From Bradyrhizobium frederickii (GTDB lineage: Bacteria > Pseudomonadota > Alphaproteobacteria > Rhizobiales > Xanthobacteraceae), in NCBI RefSeq assembly GCF_004570865.1, contig NZ_SPQS01000005.1, forward strand, positions 310,001-374,000: 64,000 nucleotides of DNA, given 5' to 3'. Positions within the stretch are counted from its first letter, which is position 1. Each line of letters starts with the position of its first letter. Below, piece after piece: positions 43,913 to 52,620 of the stretch. The translations under genes and the position numbers were made by a program. The notes beneath the pieces were generated by a model. It saw only the letters and a program-made list of their open reading frames with translations, did no database searches and had not been told where the DNA came from.

Positions 43913-46417
43913 ATGTCAGGCGTGATCGTGTCGATACGTCGGACGCTGCTGTCGTGCACATCGCTTGCGCGCAACGGCTTGTTGGGAGGCGCTCTCGCAG
44001 CGCTGCTGCCGGCTGCGCCGGCCGAGGCCGCCGACCTCATCGACACCCTCTCCATCATGCTGGATTTCAACCGGCAGGAACTCGCGGTGCTCGCCACCGC
44101 GCTGGCTCTGCTCGGCTTCTCGGTGATGGCCGCGATCCTGTTGATGCGCACGCGGGTGCGGACGGCGAAGAACGAGGCGCGGCTGCGCGCCCGAATCGGG
44201 GAACTCCAGCTCCAGGCCGACCGCTTCGGCGCGCTGCTGTTCGCCGAGCCGCAGATTCTGATCTCCTGGCCGGCCGGCGACAATCGCGCCCAGATCTCCG
44301 GCGACATCTCCATGGTGCTGCCGCGCGATTCTTCGCCGCAACGCGTGCTCGCATTCGGAACCTGGCTGCCGCCGGAACCCGCGCTGCAGATGGACCATGC
44401 GGTCGACGCCCTGCGTGACCGCGGCGACGGGTTCCAGCTGACGCTGAGCACCGCGCACGGCCATACGCTGGAAGCGATCGGCCGCGCCATCGGCGGCCAG
44501 GCCATCGTCCGGATTCGCGAACTTTCGGGGCTGCGCCGCGAGCTGGCCGAGACCCATCTGCGCTATAACGCGCTCTCCGACGAGACCGAGATGCTGCGCG
44601 GCTTTGCCGCCGCCGCACCCTGGCCGATCTGGGCCAAGGGCGAGAACGGCGCGCTGACCTACGCCAACCCCGCCTATGTCCGTGCGACCGAGGCGAACAG
44701 CGTCACCGACGCGCAGGAGCGCAAGCTCGAGCTGCTCGACAGCGCCGACCGCACCGCGATGGAGCGGGGCCTGAAAGAGGCGGCCAATTTCAACGCGCGG
44801 TTGCCGATCGTGATCGGCGGCGAGCGCCGTATTTACGACGTGCGCGCCGTCAATGTCGGCAGCGGCAGCGTCGGCGTCGCTATCGATGCCAGCGAGGCGG
44901 ATGGGCTCAGCGCGGCGCTGGTGCGCATGGCCGAGGCGCATCGCCGCACGCTCGACCAGCTCTCCTCCGGCGTGGCCGTGTTCGACGGCCAGCGTCGCCT
45001 GGCCTTCTACAACGATTCCTACCGCCGGCTGTGGGACCTCGACCGCAGCTTCCTCGACGCCCATCCGGACGATTCCAGCGTGCTCGACCAGCTCCGCGCC
45101 GCGCGCAAGCTGCCGGAGCAGCCGGACTTCCGGGCCTGGAAGGCCAAGCTGCACGAAGCCTATCGCGCGGTCGAGACCGCGAAGGAGACCTGGTATCTGC
45201 CCGACGGCCGCGCGCTCTCGGTCGTCACCACGCCGAACCCGGAAGGCGGCGTCACCTATCTGTTCGACGACGTCACCGAGAGCCTCGACCTCGCCCGCCG
45301 CTTCGACGGCCTGATCCGCGTCCAGCGCGAGACCCTGGACAGCCTCGCCGAGGGCGTCGCGGTGTTCGGCAGCAACGGCAAGGCGCAGCTGTTCAACCCG
45401 GCCTTCGTCCGGATGTGGAAGCTGTCGAGCGACGCCATGCGCGACGAGCCGCACATCCAGACCGTGGAAGGCTGGTGCCATCAGCTGTTCGACGACCCCG
45501 CGGTCTGGCGCCAGATTCGCGAGGCCATCACCTCGATCGAGAACCGCGCCGACGTCCCGCTCAAGCTGGAGCGCAAGGACGGCAGCGTGCTCGACGGCAT
45601 GATCCGCCCACTGCACGACGGCGCCACCATGCTGACGTTCCAGGACATCACCGACACCGAGAACGTCGAGCGCGCGCTACGCGAGCGCAACGAGGCGTTG
45701 GAGGCCGCCGACCAGATGAAGGTGGATTTCGTCCACCACGTCTCCTACGAGCTGCGCTCGCCGCTCACCACCATCATCGGCTTCGCGCATTTCCTCAGCG
45801 ATCCCTCGACCGGGCCGCTGACGCCGAAACAGGCCGAATATCTCGACTACGTCACCAAATCGACCAACGCGCTGCTTGCACTCACCAACAACATCCTCGA
45901 TCTCGCCACCATCGATGCCGGCGCGATGAAGCTGGAACTCGGACCCGTCGACGTCAGCAAGGCCATCGAGCTCGCGGCCGAGGGCATCCAGGACCGGCTC
46001 GCCACCGACCGCATCCGCCTCAAGGTCGAGATCGCGCCCGATGTCGGCAGCTTCGTCGGCGACGAGAAGCGCGTGGTGCAGGTGCTCTATAACCTCCTCG
46101 CCAACGCCATCGGGTTTTCTCCACAGGATTCCACCGTCGGCATCAGCGCGCGGCGCACCGAGCGCAGCGTGGTCTTCACCGTGACAGATTCCGGGCCTGG
46201 AATACCTGCCGACATGAAGGACAAGGTGTTCAACTGGTTCGAAAGCCGCTCGCAGGGCTCGCGTCATCGCGGCGCCGGCCTCGGCCTGTCGCTGGTGCGC
46301 TCCTTCGTCGAGCTGCATGGCGGCAAGGTACGGGTGGATTCGATCGTCGGCCGCGGCACGGTCGTGATCTGCGATTTCCCGACCGACCAGGCGGCGCATC
46401 GCGACGCCGCCGAATGA
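43913..46417 (+). CDS. divL: DivL-type PAS-domain sensor (tyrosine in place of the H-box histidine)
   Basis: 834 aa. A hydrophobic N-terminus with a membrane segment (LALLGFSVMAAILLM) is followed by a long PAS-repeat region (~residues 200-580; SSGVAVFDGQRRLAFYNDSY and LAEGVAVFGSNGKAQLFNPA). Then come a HisKA-like helix pair and a HATPase_c domain (NLLANAIGFSPQD, DSGPGIPADMKDKVF, GAGLGLSLVRSFVELHGG). The phospho-acceptor position is Y612 (HHVSYELRSPLTT) instead of His, the hallmark of Caulobacter DivL (Y550). DivL binds DivK and steers the CckA-ChpT-CtrA relay. The stop overlaps tsaE-amgK. Confidence 0.9.
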   Translation: MSGVIVSIRRTLLSCTSLARNGLLGGALAALLPAAPAEAADLIDTLSIMLDFNRQELAVLATALALLGFSVMAAILLMRTRVRTAKNEARLRARIGELQLQADRFGALLFAEPQILISWPAGDNRAQISGDISMVLPRDSSPQRVLAFGTWLPPEPALQMDHAVDALRDRGDGFQLTLSTAHGHTLEAIGRAIGGQAIVRIRELSGLRRELAETHLRYNALSDETEMLRGFAAAAPWPIWAKGENGALTYANPAYVRATEANSVTDAQERKLELLDSADRTAMERGLKEAANFNARLPIVIGGERRIYDVRAVNVGSGSVGVAIDASEADGLSAALVRMAEAHRRTLDQLSSGVAVFDGQRRLAFYNDSYRRLWDLDRSFLDAHPDDSSVLDQLRAARKLPEQPDFRAWKAKLHEAYRAVETAKETWYLPDGRALSVVTTPNPEGGVTYLFDDVTESLDLARRFDGLIRVQRETLDSLAEGVAVFGSNGKAQLFNPAFVRMWKLSSDAMRDEPHIQTVEGWCHQLFDDPAVWRQIREAITSIENRADVPLKLERKDGSVLDGMIRPLHDGATMLTFQDITDTENVERALRERNEALEAADQMKVDFVHHVSYELRSPLTTIIGFAHFLSDPSTGPLTPKQAEYLDYVTKSTNALLALTNNILDLATIDAGAMKLELGPVDVSKAIELAAEGIQDRLATDRIRLKVEIAPDVGSFVGDEKRVVQVLYNLLANAIGFSPQDSTVGISARRTERSVVFTVTDSGPGIPADMKDKVFNWFESRSQGSRHRGAGLGLSLVRSFVELHGGKVRVDSIVGRGTVVICDFPTDQAAHRDAAE

Positions 46418-47934
46418 CAGAACCCACCAAACTCTCCGTCGCACTCCACAACGAAACGGCCACCGCGCAATTGATGGCCGACCTCGCGCTTCTGGTCGGC
46501 GCCGGCGACGTCATCACGCTCACCGGCGATCTCGGCGCCGGCAAGACTGCGGCGGCGCGCAGCCTGATCCGCTATCTCGCCGGCGACGAGGAGCTGGAGG
46601 TGCCGAGCCCGACCTTCACGCTGGTGCAGGGCTACGAGCTGCCGCCCTTCCCGGTGCTGCATGCCGATCTCTACCGCGTCGAGGACGAGAGCGAGCTCGA
46701 GGAGATCGGGCTGTCGCCGCTGCCCGATGCCACGCTGGTCCTGATCGAATGGCCGGAGCGTGCACCGTCGGCGATGCCGCAGGACCGTATCGACATCGCG
46801 CTGACGCACCGGCCGGCACTGGGATCGAGCGCACGCGCGGCCGACATCACGGGCTACGGCAAGAGCGCGGCCGTCGTGGCACGACTGAAGGTGTTGCGCG
46901 AATTCCTCGACGCGTCCGGTTACATGGACGCAACGCGCAGGCGCATGGCCGGGGATGCTTCGACGCGCTCCTATGCCCGCCTGTTGCACGACGACGAGGT
47001 CGTCATCCTGATGAACTTCCCGCAGCGGCCCGATGGCGCTGCGATGTACAACGGGAAATCCTACAGCGCCGCCGTGCATCTCGCCGAGAACGTCAAGCCG
47101 TTCGTGGCCATCGACGAAGGCCTGCGTGCGCAGGGACTCTCGGCGCCGGCGATCCATCATTTCGATCTCGACCACGGTTTCCTGATCTCCGAGGATTTCG
47201 GCAGCGAAGGCGTGATCGAGGGCGATCCGCCCCGCCCGATTGTCGAGCGTTACGAGGCCGCGATTGACGTGCTGGCCGCCCTGCACGGCAAGACGCTGCC
47301 GGAGACGTTGCCACTCGACGGGCAGACCTACGCCATTCCCGTCTTCGACATCGAGGCGATGCTGATCGAGATCGGGTTGATGCCGGAATGGTATCTGCCC
47401 GACCGCAACGCACCGCTCGCCGACGAGAAGCGCGCGGAATTTTTTGCGATGTGGCGCGAGCTTTTGGAGAAGCCGCTAGCGGCACCGCGGACGTGGATCA
47501 TCCGCGACTATCATTCGCCCAATCTGATCTGGCTCGGCAATCGCACCGGCATCGAGCGCGTCGGCGTAATCGATTTCCAGGACGCCGTGCTCGGGCCGCA
47601 ATCCTACGACGTGGTGTCGCTGCTCCAGGACGCCCGCATCGACGTGCCCGAAAGCATCGAGCTGACGCTGCTGTCGCGTTACATCAAGGCGCGCCGTGCC
47701 GCCGACGCCGGTTTTGACGCGGCCGGCTTCGCCGAGCTCTACGCCATCATGTCGGCACAGCGGAACACGCGCCTGCTCGGCACTTTCGCGCGCCTCAACC
47801 GCCGCGACGGCAAGCCGCATTATTTGCGCCATCAGCCGCGGATCTGGACCTATCTCCAGCGTTCGCTGGCCCATCCCGCGCTGGGCTCCTTGCGCGACTG
47901 GTATCTCGCCAACGTGCCGCCCCCTCAAGGCTGA
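46414..47934 (+). CDS. TsaE-AmgK fusion: tRNA t6A ATPase plus cell-wall amino sugar kinase
   Basis: 506-aa two-domain protein. Residues 1-~150 are TsaE, the ATPase supporting t6A37 tRNA modification: Walker A GDLGAGKT (38-45), SPTFTLVQGY and ADLYRV. Residues ~165-506 are an aminoglycoside-phosphotransferase-fold kinase: GDASTRSYAR loop, catalytic RDYHSPN (D365) and metal-binding DFQD (D387). This matches AmgK, which phosphorylates MurNAc/GlcNAc at the anomeric position. The fusion is common in alphaproteobacteria. MurU, the next step in MurNAc recycling, lies two genes downstream. Confidence 0.92.
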   Translation: MTEPTKLSVALHNETATAQLMADLALLVGAGDVITLTGDLGAGKTAAARSLIRYLAGDEELEVPSPTFTLVQGYELPPFPVLHADLYRVEDESELEEIGLSPLPDATLVLIEWPERAPSAMPQDRIDIALTHRPALGSSARAADITGYGKSAAVVARLKVLREFLDASGYMDATRRRMAGDASTRSYARLLHDDEVVILMNFPQRPDGAAMYNGKSYSAAVHLAENVKPFVAIDEGLRAQGLSAPAIHHFDLDHGFLISEDFGSEGVIEGDPPRPIVERYEAAIDVLAALHGKTLPETLPLDGQTYAIPVFDIEAMLIEIGLMPEWYLPDRNAPLADEKRAEFFAMWRELLEKPLAAPRTWIIRDYHSPNLIWLGNRTGIERVGVIDFQDAVLGPQSYDVVSLLQDARIDVPESIELTLLSRYIKARRAADAGFDAAGFAELYAIMSAQRNTRLLGTFARLNRRDGKPHYLRHQPRIWTYLQRSLAHPALGSLRDWYLANVPPPQG

Positions 47935-47938
47935 TCTG

Positions 47939-47987
47939 GAGCATGATCCGGAAAAGTGCGCAGCGGTTTTCCGAAAAGATCATGCTC
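47939..47987. repeat. 49-nt palindrome of the GAGCATGATC family (D)
   Basis: GAGCATGATC (47939-47948) and GATCATGCTC (47978-47987) are perfect 10-nt arms; CGGAAAA ... TTTTCCG extends the pairing inward. It begins five nt after the tsaE-amgK stop. I recognise this as a repeat seen widely in Rhizobiales genomes. It may double as a transcription stop or mRNA stabiliser. Confidence 0.88.
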
Positions 47988-48118
47988 AAACAACAACCTA
48001 AAGCGCCATGACGATCCTGATCTCATCGCGCTTCAGGCCCGGTTTACCGGCCGTTAGCCAAGATGTCGCTATTCTGACGGCGAGGCAGCCGGTTCATTAC
48101 GGGGCTGGAGCAAGGCAG

Positions 48119-48436
48119 ATGGCGGCGAAAGCGGATCAGCGCGGAAATAGCAGGGTTATTTTCGAGCGTGGGATTCCGGCCCAGATGATGGGAATCGACG
48201 GGACCTGGCGGCGCGAATGCACCATGGAAGACGTCTCCGATAGCGGCGCCAAGCTGACCATCGACGGCTCGGTCGAGGGCCTGCATCTGAAAGAGTTCTT
48301 TCTGCTGCTGTCGTCCACCGGGCTGGCCTACCGGCGCTGCGAGCTTGCCTGGGTCAATGGCGACCAGATCGGCGTCAATTTCCTCAAGGTGGGTGACAAG
48401 AAGAAAAAGGCCCGTTCCACAGCCGTCGGGGCATGA
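48119..48436 (+). CDS. PilZ-domain protein (putative c-di-GMP receptor)
   Basis: 105 aa from ATG 48119, essentially a single PilZ domain. The Arg-rich N-terminal motif is NSRVIFERG (RxxxR-like), and the second motif is DVSDSGAKL (DxSxxG). The second position (AKLTIDGSV...CELAWVNGDQIGVNF) completes the beta-barrel. It likely binds cyclic di-GMP; the effector pathway is unknown. A longer in-frame start (48008) would add 37 residues without family similarity. It sits between amgK and murU, which are often adjacent elsewhere. Confidence 0.82.
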   Translation: MAAKADQRGNSRVIFERGIPAQMMGIDGTWRRECTMEDVSDSGAKLTIDGSVEGLHLKEFFLLLSSTGLAYRRCELAWVNGDQIGVNFLKVGDKKKKARSTAVGA

Positions 48437-48554
48437 CGGCAACACCCGTCGTACAACCGTCACGGCGGGTGGCTAAGGCGGTTGAGATGCGGTGCGGCTG
48501 GTCTAACCTCGTGCTAGGATTGCTGCGAACGCGAAAGGTCTGAGAAAGCGAAGG

Positions 48555-49277
48555 ATGTCCGTCAAACCGACCAAAGCCATGGTGCTCGCCGCGGGGTTCG
48601 GCCTGCGCATGCGTCCGCTGACGGACAAGATGCCGAAACCGATGGTGCCTGTGGCCGGCCAGCCGCTGCTCGACCACGTGCTCGACAAGCTCGCCCGGGC
48701 CGGCGTGACCGAGGCCGTGGTCAACGTGCATTACCTGCCGGACCAGATCATCGATCACGTCGCATCGCGCCAGCATCCGCGCGTGACCATCTCGGACGAG
48801 CGCGATCAGGTGCTCGGCACCGGCGGCGGCGTGGTCAAGGCGCTGCCGCTGCTCGGCGATGCGCCGTTCTTCCATGTCAATTCCGACACGCTCTGGATCG
48901 ACGGCGTGCGCTCGAACCTGACGCGGCTTGCCGAAAATTTCGACCCCGCGCGCATGGACATCCTGCTGCTGATGGCGCCGACCGCGACCAGTATCGGCTA
49001 TAGCGGCCGCGGCGATTACGGCATGCTGCCCGACGGGGCCTTGCGCAAGCGCAAGGAAAAAGAGGTCGTTCCGTTCGTCTATGCGGGCGCGGCGATCCTG
49101 TCGCCGTCGATCTTCGAGGGCGCGCCGGAGGGCGAGTTCTCGCTGACCAAGATGTTCGACCGCGCCAACGAGCAGGAGCGGCTGTTCGGCCTGCGTCTCG
49201 ACGGCGTCTGGATGCACGTCGGCACGCCCGATGCCGTGCATGCCGCGGAAGAGGCGTTTCTGGAGAGCGTGGCGTAG
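48555..49277 (+). CDS. murU: N-acetylmuramate alpha-1-phosphate uridylyltransferase MurU-type
   Basis: 240-aa nucleotidyltransferase. Signature GFGLRMRPLTDKMPKPMVPV at the N-terminus binds the nucleotide; LGTGGGVVKAL and VNSDTLW (metal-binding Asp) follow. With AmgK it converts MurNAc to UDP-MurNAc without going through GlcNAc, a recycling route known from Pseudomonas and Caulobacter. The proximity of the AmgK kinase supports this rather than a generic sugar-nucleotide enzyme. ATG 48555; possibly transcribed with the PilZ gene 118 nt upstream. Confidence 0.9.
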   Translation: MSVKPTKAMVLAAGFGLRMRPLTDKMPKPMVPVAGQPLLDHVLDKLARAGVTEAVVNVHYLPDQIIDHVASRQHPRVTISDERDQVLGTGGGVVKALPLLGDAPFFHVNSDTLWIDGVRSNLTRLAENFDPARMDILLLMAPTATSIGYSGRGDYGMLPDGALRKRKEKEVVPFVYAGAAILSPSIFEGAPEGEFSLTKMFDRANEQERLFGLRLDGVWMHVGTPDAVHAAEEAFLESVA

Positions 49278-49278
49278 G

Positions 49279-49374
49279 GCCCCGCGAAGGCGGGGCATCC
49301 AGTACGCCGCGGCCTCTGGGGTCAAACTCCATCGCCTCTGGAATACTGGATCATCCGCCTTCGCGGATGATGAC
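49279..49374. repeat. Intergenic palindromic repeat, family E
   Basis: Starts GCCCCGCGAAGGCGGGGC (perfect hairpin) and ends CATCCGCCTTCGCGGATG (perfect hairpin). Between them ATCCAGTACGCCGCGGCCTC is mirrored imperfectly by CTGGAATACTGGAT. It lies two nt past the murU stop and may terminate that unit. Confidence 0.8.
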
Positions 49375-49473
49375 ACCTGTCCAGCCTGGCGAACAGCGGG
49401 GACTACTCGCGTGAACCCATGACCATTTGACCCCGCCTCCCTATATTGCCTGATCTTTCGAATCAGGCAGCTC

Positions 49474-52400
49474 ATGCGCGTTTTCAGCGTTCCCATCTCA
49501 GTTCCGTTCCTGCGCACGGTCGTCACGGCCCTGCTCGAGGGACGGCTGGTCGAGGGATTCGAGGCGCGCAAGGAACCGGCGCGGCTTGCCGATGCCACGC
49601 TGTATCTGCCGACCCGACGCGCCATGCGCGTCGTCCGCGAGATTTTCCTCGACGAGATGAAGGCCGATGCAGTGGTGCTGCCGCGCATCGTCGCGCTCGG
49701 CGACATCGACGAGGACGAGCTCGCTTTCGCCGGTGAAGGCGAACAGTTCTCGGGCGCGACGCCGCTCGACATTCCGCCGCGGCTCGGCGAGCTCGAACGG
49801 CGACTGACATTGGCGCGGCTGGTCGCGGCCTGGGCCAAGGGTCCGGTGCTGGCGCCGCTGGTGGTCGGCGGGCCCGCCTCGACGCTGGCGCTCGCCGGCG
49901 ACCTCGCGCGCCTGATCGACGACATGGTCACGCGCGGCGTCGACTGGAATGCGCTCGACGGCCTCGTGCCTGATAACCTCGATCGCTACTGGCAGCACTC
50001 GCTCGAGTTCCTGCGCATCGCGCGCATCGCCTGGCCCGGTCATCTTGCCGAAATCAACCGGATCGAGCCGGCGGCACGGCGCGATCTCCTGATCGCGGCG
50101 GAAGCCAAACGGCTGACCGCGCATCCGAACGGGCCTGTGATCGCGGCGGGCTCGACCGGCTCGATGCCCGCGACGGCAAAATTCCTGCACGCCGTCGCAG
50201 CGCTGCCGCATGGCGCCGTGGTGCTGCCCGGCCTCGACACCGATCTCGACGACGACGCCTGGCGGACCATCGGCGGCGTGCGCGATGCGCTCGGCAAATT
50301 CGTCGAGCACCCGGCCTCGAACCATCCGCAATATGCCATGCACGCGCTGTTGCAGCGCTTCGGCATCAAGCGCAGCGACGTCGAGATCCTTCAGCCACCG
50401 GCCGAAGGCGGCCGCGACCTGCTCGCCTCCGAATCGATGCGCCCCTCCGCCAAGACGGAAGTCTGGCACGACCGGCTGAAGCAGCCGGATGTTGCCGCGA
50501 AGATCGCAGGCGGCATGACCAAGCTCGCGGTCGTCGAAGCCCCCAATCCTGAAATGGAAGCCCTCGCCATCGCGATTGCCATGCGCGAGGCAAGGCATCT
50601 CGACAAGACGGCCGCGCTGGTGACGCCCGACCGCGCGCTGGCGCGACGGGTAATGGCCGCGCTCACCCGGTGGGGCCTCAGTTTCGACGATTCCGGCGGC
50701 GACGTCCTGATGGAAACCTCCGCCGGAATCTTCGCACGCCTCGCGGCAGAGGCGGCGACGAAGGGATTGGAGCCGCCGACGCTGCTGGCGCTGCTGAAGC
50801 ATCCGCTCTGCCGGCTCGGCCGCGCGCCCGGCGCGTGGAAGGCGGCGATCGAGGGCCTGGAGCTGGCGGTCTTGCGCGGCACGCGTCCGCCTGCCGGCAC
50901 GGCCGGCCTCCTGCGCGAATTCAACCGCTTTCGCGAGGAGCTTGCCAAACTGTGGCGCAGCGAGGTCTCCGCGCTGCACCGCGCCGAGCCGCGCGCACGT
51001 CTCAAGGCCGAGGATCTCGATCGCATCCAGGGCCTGATCGACGCCCTGCAAAAAGCGCTGGCGCCGATCGAGAGCATGGCGTCATCGAAGCCATATGACT
51101 TCGCCGAGCTCGCGCACCGGCACCGCGAGATCATGATCGAGCTGGCGCGCGACGAGCAGGGCATCCCGCTCGCCTTCGAGGACCGCGAGGGCCTCGCGCT
51201 CGCTGCCGCCTTCGACGATCTGCTGCGCGGCGGCACGACCAGCGGATTGATGGTGCCGCTGCCGGACTATCCGGACGTCTTCCAGACCGCGTTCAGCGAT
51301 CGCGCGGTGCGGCGGCCGGACAGACCAGGCGCGCGGCTGCAGATCTACGGCCCGCTGGAATCTCGCCTGATGCAGGCCGATCGCATCATCGTCGGCGGTC
51401 TGATCGAAGGCGTCTGGCCGCCGGCGCCGCGCATCGATCCCTGGCTGAGCCGGCCGATGCGGCATGAGCTTGGGCTCGACCTGCCGGAGCGCCGCATCGG
51501 CCTCTCCGCGCACGACTTCGCGCAACTGCTCGGCGGCGACGAGGTGATCCTCACCCATTCCGCCAAGGCCGGCGGCGCACCCGCGGTGGCTTCGCGCTTC
51601 CTGCACCGGCTGGAGGCGGTCGCGGGAGACGATTTCTGGAAGGCGGCGATCCGCGCCGGTGAAAAATACGTGCAGTTCGCGGGCGCGCTGGATCAGCCCG
51701 ACAAGGTCGAGCCGATCAAGCAGCCCGAGCCACGGCCGCCGCGCGCGACGCGACCGCTCAAGATGTCGGTGACCGCGATCGAGGACTGGCTGCGCGATCC
51801 CTACACGATCTACGCAAAACACATTCTGCGGCTGGATGCGCTCGATCCGGTCGACATGCCGCTCTCGGCAGCCGACCGCGGCTCGGCGATCCACGAAGCC
51901 ATCGGCGAGTTCACCGAAATCTATGCAACGCGTCTGCCCGACGATCCCTCGCGCGTGCTGCGCACGATCGGCGAAAAGCATTTCGCGCCGTTGATGGAAC
52001 GGCCCGAGGCGCGGGCATTGTGGTGGCCACGGTTCCAGCGCATCGCGCGCTGGTTCGGCGAATGGGAGACGGCGCGGCGGGATGCGATCGAGGCGATCAT
52101 GGCCGAGACAAGGGGCGAGATCTCGATCCGGCTCGACAATGCGCGCACGTTCTATCTGTCTGCGCGCGCCGATCGCATCGAGCGGCGCCAGGGCGGCGGC
52201 TATGCCATCCTCGACTACAAGACCGGACAGCCGCCGACCGGCAAGCAGGTCCGCATGGGCCTGTCGCCGCAGCTGACGCTGGAGGCGGCGATCCTGCGCG
52301 AAGGCGGCTTTCCGGATATCGACGCGGGTTCGTCGGTTAGCCAGCTCGTCTATGTCCGCCTCAGCGGCAACAACCCGCCGGGCGAGGAGCGCATCCTCGA

Positions 52401-52620
52401 GCTCAAGTACAAGCAGGGCGACGAGCCGCAGCCGCCGGATACGGCGGCCGCTGAGGCAAGGGCGAAGCTGGAGGCGCTGATCCGTGCTTTTGAAGACGAG
52501 AATCAGCCCTACACCTCGCTGAACCTGCCGATGTGGACCAACCGCTACGGCGCCTATGACGATCTCGCCCGGATCAAGGAATGGTCCGCGGCCGGCGGAT
52601 TGGGGATCGAGGAATGGTGA
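49474..52620 (+). CDS. addB: Double-strand break repair protein AddB (alphaproteobacterial type)
   Basis: 1048-aa subunit of the AddAB helicase-nuclease, the RecBCD equivalent. The N-terminal helicase-like half shows LYLPTRRAMRVVREIFL and is largely inactive in this type. The C-terminal PD-(D/E)XK nuclease has AILDYKTGQPPTG with D914 and K916. It resects broken ends for RecA loading. ATG 49474 is the only strong start. It overlaps addA by seven nt. The murU-addB-addA-trxA string is typical of related genomes. Confidence 0.95.
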   Translation: MRVFSVPISVPFLRTVVTALLEGRLVEGFEARKEPARLADATLYLPTRRAMRVVREIFLDEMKADAVVLPRIVALGDIDEDELAFAGEGEQFSGATPLDIPPRLGELERRLTLARLVAAWAKGPVLAPLVVGGPASTLALAGDLARLIDDMVTRGVDWNALDGLVPDNLDRYWQHSLEFLRIARIAWPGHLAEINRIEPAARRDLLIAAEAKRLTAHPNGPVIAAGSTGSMPATAKFLHAVAALPHGAVVLPGLDTDLDDDAWRTIGGVRDALGKFVEHPASNHPQYAMHALLQRFGIKRSDVEILQPPAEGGRDLLASESMRPSAKTEVWHDRLKQPDVAAKIAGGMTKLAVVEAPNPEMEALAIAIAMREARHLDKTAALVTPDRALARRVMAALTRWGLSFDDSGGDVLMETSAGIFARLAAEAATKGLEPPTLLALLKHPLCRLGRAPGAWKAAIEGLELAVLRGTRPPAGTAGLLREFNRFREELAKLWRSEVSALHRAEPRARLKAEDLDRIQGLIDALQKALAPIESMASSKPYDFAELAHRHREIMIELARDEQGIPLAFEDREGLALAAAFDDLLRGGTTSGLMVPLPDYPDVFQTAFSDRAVRRPDRPGARLQIYGPLESRLMQADRIIVGGLIEGVWPPAPRIDPWLSRPMRHELGLDLPERRIGLSAHDFAQLLGGDEVILTHSAKAGGAPAVASRFLHRLEAVAGDDFWKAAIRAGEKYVQFAGALDQPDKVEPIKQPEPRPPRATRPLKMSVTAIEDWLRDPYTIYAKHILRLDALDPVDMPLSAADRGSAIHEAIGEFTEIYATRLPDDPSRVLRTIGEKHFAPLMERPEARALWWPRFQRIARWFGEWETARRDAIEAIMAETRGEISIRLDNARTFYLSARADRIERRQGGGYAILDYKTGQPPTGKQVRMGLSPQLTLEAAILREGGFPDIDAGSSVSQLVYVRLSGNNPPGEERILELKYKQGDEPQPPDTAAAEARAKLEALIRAFEDENQPYTSLNLPMWTNRYGAYDDLARIKEWSAAGGLGIEEW

